This document shows positions 60,686 to 64,000 of a stretch of DNA of 64,000 bases, piece by piece (positions within the stretch are counted from its first letter, which is position 1; every line of letters begins with the position of its first letter). The notes beneath the pieces were generated by a model, which did no database searches, was not told the DNA's origin, and saw only the letters and a program-made list of their open reading frames with translations. Both the position numbers and the translations under genes were made by a program. The DNA is taken from contig OZ024790.1 in the NCBI GenBank assembly GCA_964017065.1, positions 8,063,864 through 8,127,863 of the forward strand, read 5' to 3'. Source of the DNA: Haliclona indistincta (lineage: Eukaryota; Porifera; Demospongiae; Haplosclerida; Chalinidae).

Positions 60686-61438
60686 ATGATTCTAAGACTA
60701 TTAGAGACAAACAAAACCTGGGCTCGGCTTGTTACAGGGTTACCATCGGGTCAGCTCTCTTTCATCTTGAGAACCGGCCTACCTACGCCTCTTAACCTGA
60801 AACTCTGGAAATATTATTGTTCAGACCCTTCTTGTCCATTATGTGGATCCAGCCAAGCGACTTCAGTTCACATCCTGAATGGTTGCCCCACAGCTCTCAA
60901 CCAAGGTCGCTATACATGGAGGCACGACTCTGTACTAAATTCCTTTGCATCAGTGATAAAATCTGAGATTTCTCCACCTACAGTTTTGTATGCCGACTTA
61001 CCTGGGTACCGTGTTAGTGAAAATCCACAGTCTACTCTCCCTTCAGATGTTTCAGTATCGTCTGCACGTCCTGACATCGTCATGCGTGAGGGCAATGTGA
61101 TTAAGATATCAGAATTGACAGTATGCTCCAATACTCAGAGAGGGTTTGACGAGGCGAGATCAAGGAAAAGAAATAAACCTGCTTATATCCAATTGATCTC
61201 TGACTTAGAGGCTAAAGGTTTCAAAGTAAACTATTCAACCATTGAAATTGGCTCGTTGGGTCATTATACATCCGATGCCACCAATGCCGTCTCTGGTCTC
61301 ATGCCTACACTTTCCACCGCCCGAGTGAGGCTCGTGCTTGCAACAATGGGGAAGGTATCCTTTGCCTGTTCGGACCATATATTCCAAGCCAGTAACTCAA
61401 CAGTGTGGACAGAGAATAGACCTTTATATATTACTTAG
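60686..61438 (+). pseudogene. Retroelement C-terminal fragment fused to a duplicated signal-peptide start
   Basis: The first codons (ATG ATT CTA AGA CTA) match the start of Ig receptor 2, then from about 60702 the frame continues as the C-terminal part of a reverse-transcriptase protein: CPLCGSSQATSVHILNGCP is a zinc-binding motif, QGRYTWRHDSVL follows, then RPDIVM...ISELTV...A..RKRNK...G resembles a restriction-like endonuclease core. 250 codons are open. The insertion replaced the rest of the signal exon and the whole Ig1 exon of the second unit. Whether the fusion frame is expressed is unknown. Confidence 0.7.
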
Positions 61439-61932
61439 TTTATTTTATTTAATTTTATTTAAGGGTGCAGGCCCTAACAACCATTAACTTATTCAGGAAG
61501 TTGAGGAATGAGGGAGTGAGAGATGAGGAGAAAGAAAAGGAGGGAGAAGTGTGCGAGAAAGAATGCTTGCAAGAAGAAGAATGAATGTGTGAGACAGCGA
61601 AAAATAAGGAGCAAACAAGAGAATGAATTTTCGAGAATAGTGGGAATGTTTACGCTATACTAAAAATAGCGAGCGATTATAATTATTGCGAGGGAGAGGA
61701 GTGGATGAGGGGTGACATAAGTTAAGGAGTATAAAGAAAAATTCTTCCGAACGAGAGTAGGAGTGAGTAAAAATGCTTGGTTGCAAGAGGCAGCGAGTGC
61801 AGAATGTCTGCGGAGTGCATAAGGGAGTGAGTGAGGGAGTGAAAGAGAATGTTAGAGTGTGTGACACAAACATCTAGTACTCTACAGCAATGTCTCTTGT
61901 TACTGAGTCATGTTGTATTTTGTCTCCCACAG
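61439..61932. other. Junction and remaining intron of unit 2
   Basis: Holds a left-end fragment of the GGGTGCAG MITE (61459-61498). From about 61502 it resumes the intron sequence of unit 1 (TGAGGAATGAG... as at 56665). Purine-rich AGTGAG repeats. Confidence 0.7.
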
Positions 61933-63233
61933 ATAATCCTGCTGCTCTGGCTAGTACTTCAAGCCAGCTAGCCGATCAGGGAGATAACGTTACCCTACGG
62001 TTCTATGTTTCTGGTCTCCCAACAGTAAACGCCAGTGATATTACATGGCTGCATGATGGAGTCACAATGACCAGTGGGGATTTCCAGGAAGATAGAAGAC
62101 AGCTTAGGTTGTATAACATTCAACCACCAGATGCTGGGAACTACACTATACTGGTTACAACACTACATGGAACAGCTTCAGCAACTACATTAATATCCGT
62201 AATAGCAGACGGTAAGACCATGGGATGAGTTTTAATTGCGTAATTAACGGACACTTACAGTTCTGATTGGGTGAAATAGCGAATTATCGAGCTCAAATGC
62301 TTTTCGTTCTCATGTAGATACAGGTGCCCTCTTGCATAATGAATGCAAACCAGTACTATAATGTACGAAACATCGTTTTGCCTGATGCTGTTCAAACAAA
62401 CCCCATCTGTCACAAACGACAGACAACAGAGCGTGTGTGGGTGTGTTCTATTGTCCTGACAACGTGCTAAATATAGCGCACAAGATCACTTAATGCGGTG
62501 CTTGTTTTCTCCTTGTAACCACAATATCACACTCTTAATAGGAAGTAATGAATTTTATATGTCTATAACGCACAACATCACTTAATCCATTGCTTGTAAC
62601 CATATCACGTTCTTAATAGGGTAGTTTTACCGTGATCTTAATTATTACCATACGTTTAGTTAAATCACAAGGATTCCCTTCTTCCTAATTTGTCTAATGC
62701 TGCCCCTCCTTGTCTCCTTGGTTACAGAAGTCTCAGATCAGCCAATGACAGTTACATCAGCAATGCCGTCACCCACTGAAATAGGCAACTTTCCCTCAAT
62801 CACACTTGCTCCGTCTTCCGCTACCCAACAGCCGACCACCATCTCAACTGTCACTGTCACACAGTGCAGCACACTCACCTCGTGCAACTGCCCAGCCACA
62901 CCCTATCCCACCCTCACTCAGTCACCCTCACAACCACCCACAACCCCTCAAATCAATACGCTACCACTCAATCTAACAGTTATGGACCTCGGACTTATAG
63001 GAGCACTGGGAATCATGACATTGGTCACAGTGATACTTCTAGTGGTCATAATGCTACTATGCATCAGCCTCAAGAGACCAAAGAATACTAACAGGAGCGC
63101 TCCTGATACTAATAACACTGAACCGCCATCAGAAAAGAAGTCAAAGAACCATCATTCAATACATCCGTTATCAGAGAGCAATGGTTACCCGTCACAGAGC
63201 AGAAGTAGTAAACAAGACTTACTACCGTGTTAG
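61933..63233 (+). pseudogene. Second two-Ig receptor copy, lacking signal peptide and Ig1
   Basis: Exons 61933-62211 (Ig2) and 62728-63233 (stalk, TM, tail) remain open and about 95 percent identical to those of the gene at 56174, with intact splice sites. The signal exon and the Ig1 exon are gone, replaced by the retroelement fragment upstream. The tail differs: RSAPDTNNTEPPSEKK replaces the triple repeat. As it stands the copy cannot make a normal receptor, though a new upstream exon cannot be excluded. Confidence 0.75.
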
Positions 63234-63400
63234 TTATGATAATTATTCATCATCTCTCTAATAAATACTCGTTATATCAACGCTTTGTTCTGCAATATGT
63301 AGAAATAAAATAACGAAATGGTTATTAGTAAAGAATGCATTATTCATTGCACAGAAATGGGGTTCAAAGAGTTAAAATTACACCAGTTAAGAGGGGCAGT

Positions 63401-63905
63401 TTACGAGGATGAGCGATGGTGTTTGTGCTTCTTTTTCTTTCTGGAAGGAGATCGGCTGCGATGGTGCTTCTTTGACTTAGATCTGGTAAAGAAACAAAAA
63501 ATAAAAACTACTATAAACGATGGAAGAGCTTGATAACCTTTTAGAGTCTTTGCTGTGCTTCTTGTGGCGACTGTGGGCACGTTTATCATCTAAAAGTGGT
63601 AAAACAATTTAAATAATCTTGTCTTATGTCAGCAAGCGAGTACTATATACACCAGACGGTAACGGTGTCAAATACTTGACTAGTCATTCTAATGTTGCTG
63701 AGTACACTATCAAATTGCCGATCTCACTATGGAATTCCAGCAGAGGATATCGACATGGAAACAAAACTATAAGGTTTACCAGAACTAGAACTATTTCATT
63801 TTTGTGGTGCAGGACATCCTATGAGTGGTGAGTTCCACTACTACTAAGAGTTCATCGTGGTTGAGCTAACCTTTGTCATCTTCACGTGTAGAATGCTTGT
63901 GGCGA
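63401..63905 (-). CDS. RS/basic-rich protein, second copy (3' part; 5' end outside window)
   Basis: Three 3' exons 63871-63905, 63538-63589 and 63401-63482 correspond one to one with the gene at 58671-60282 and keep frame; the end reads SKSKKHHRSRSPSRKKKKHK then HHRSSS-stop. Six bases (two codons) are missing relative to copy 1. The rest of the gene lies right of the window. Confidence 0.7.
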
Positions 63906-64000
63906 CTGTAAAGAAAAAACAATGTGTAATCTGAGCTTGTAGTGTGTGTGTCTGTGTGTGTGTGAGTAGAGGGTTTCAGTACCATATAAGCTGGTATAAG

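Overview
The window is nuclear DNA of an intron-rich but compact animal genome. I think it is a sponge, most likely a demosponge. The reasons are animal-only genes (SRCR-lysyl oxidases, an Rh ammonium channel, DEPTOR, a PTK7-like receptor, Ig-superfamily receptors), introns often only 45-100 bases long, very short intergenic spaces, and lineage-specific receptors that I cannot match to bilaterian families. The species is not proven by the sequence.

Layout. 1-4.3 kb: two tandem LOXL2-type lysyl oxidases (the first cut by the window edge). 4.5-7.6 kb (-): Rh-type ammonium transporter, complete in 9 exons. 7.6-9.8 kb: intergenic, with a TTAA-bounded MITE, hairpins and a reverse-transcriptase fragment. 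9.8-11.3 kb (-): PTK7-like receptor pseudokinase. It is separated by 89 bases from EIF2B2 (11.4-14.4 kb, +). 14.5-19.3 kb (-): DSCC1, with an intronless NNMT-like methyltransferase nested in one intron on the other strand. 20.5-27.3 kb (+): DEPTOR, head-to-head with DSCC1 as in human. 27.8-34.0 kb: a METTL27-like methyltransferase (-), then two tandem class I methyltransferases (+) with a dead third copy between them. 34.2-43.4 kb (-): a 1350-residue receptor with eight Ig-like domains and a tyrosine-motif tail. 44.3-54.7 kb (-): the spliceosomal cyclophilin CWC27, interrupted by a 200-base assembly gap. 56.2-64.0 kb: a segmental tandem duplication of a unit made of a two-Ig receptor (+) and an RS-rich protein (-). 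The second unit is damaged by a retroelement fragment.

Functional themes. The lysyl oxidases are predicted to crosslink secreted matrix. The Ig receptors form a small paralogous cluster: the large one and the small ones share the same first two Ig exons and intron phases, and the second Ig domain lacks its cysteines in all of them. DSCC1 loads PCNA, EIF2B2 is a translation-initiation exchange-factor subunit, CWC27 acts in the spliceosome and DEPTOR inhibits mTOR.

Between and inside genes the DNA is rich in microsatellites and small palindromic elements. GA or GTGA arrays tend to start at 5' splice sites and CT arrays tend to end at 3' splice sites, always in the sense of transcription. Exon coordinates below were worked out by hand from reading frame, GT/AG sites and remembered human homologues; no search or RNA data were available.
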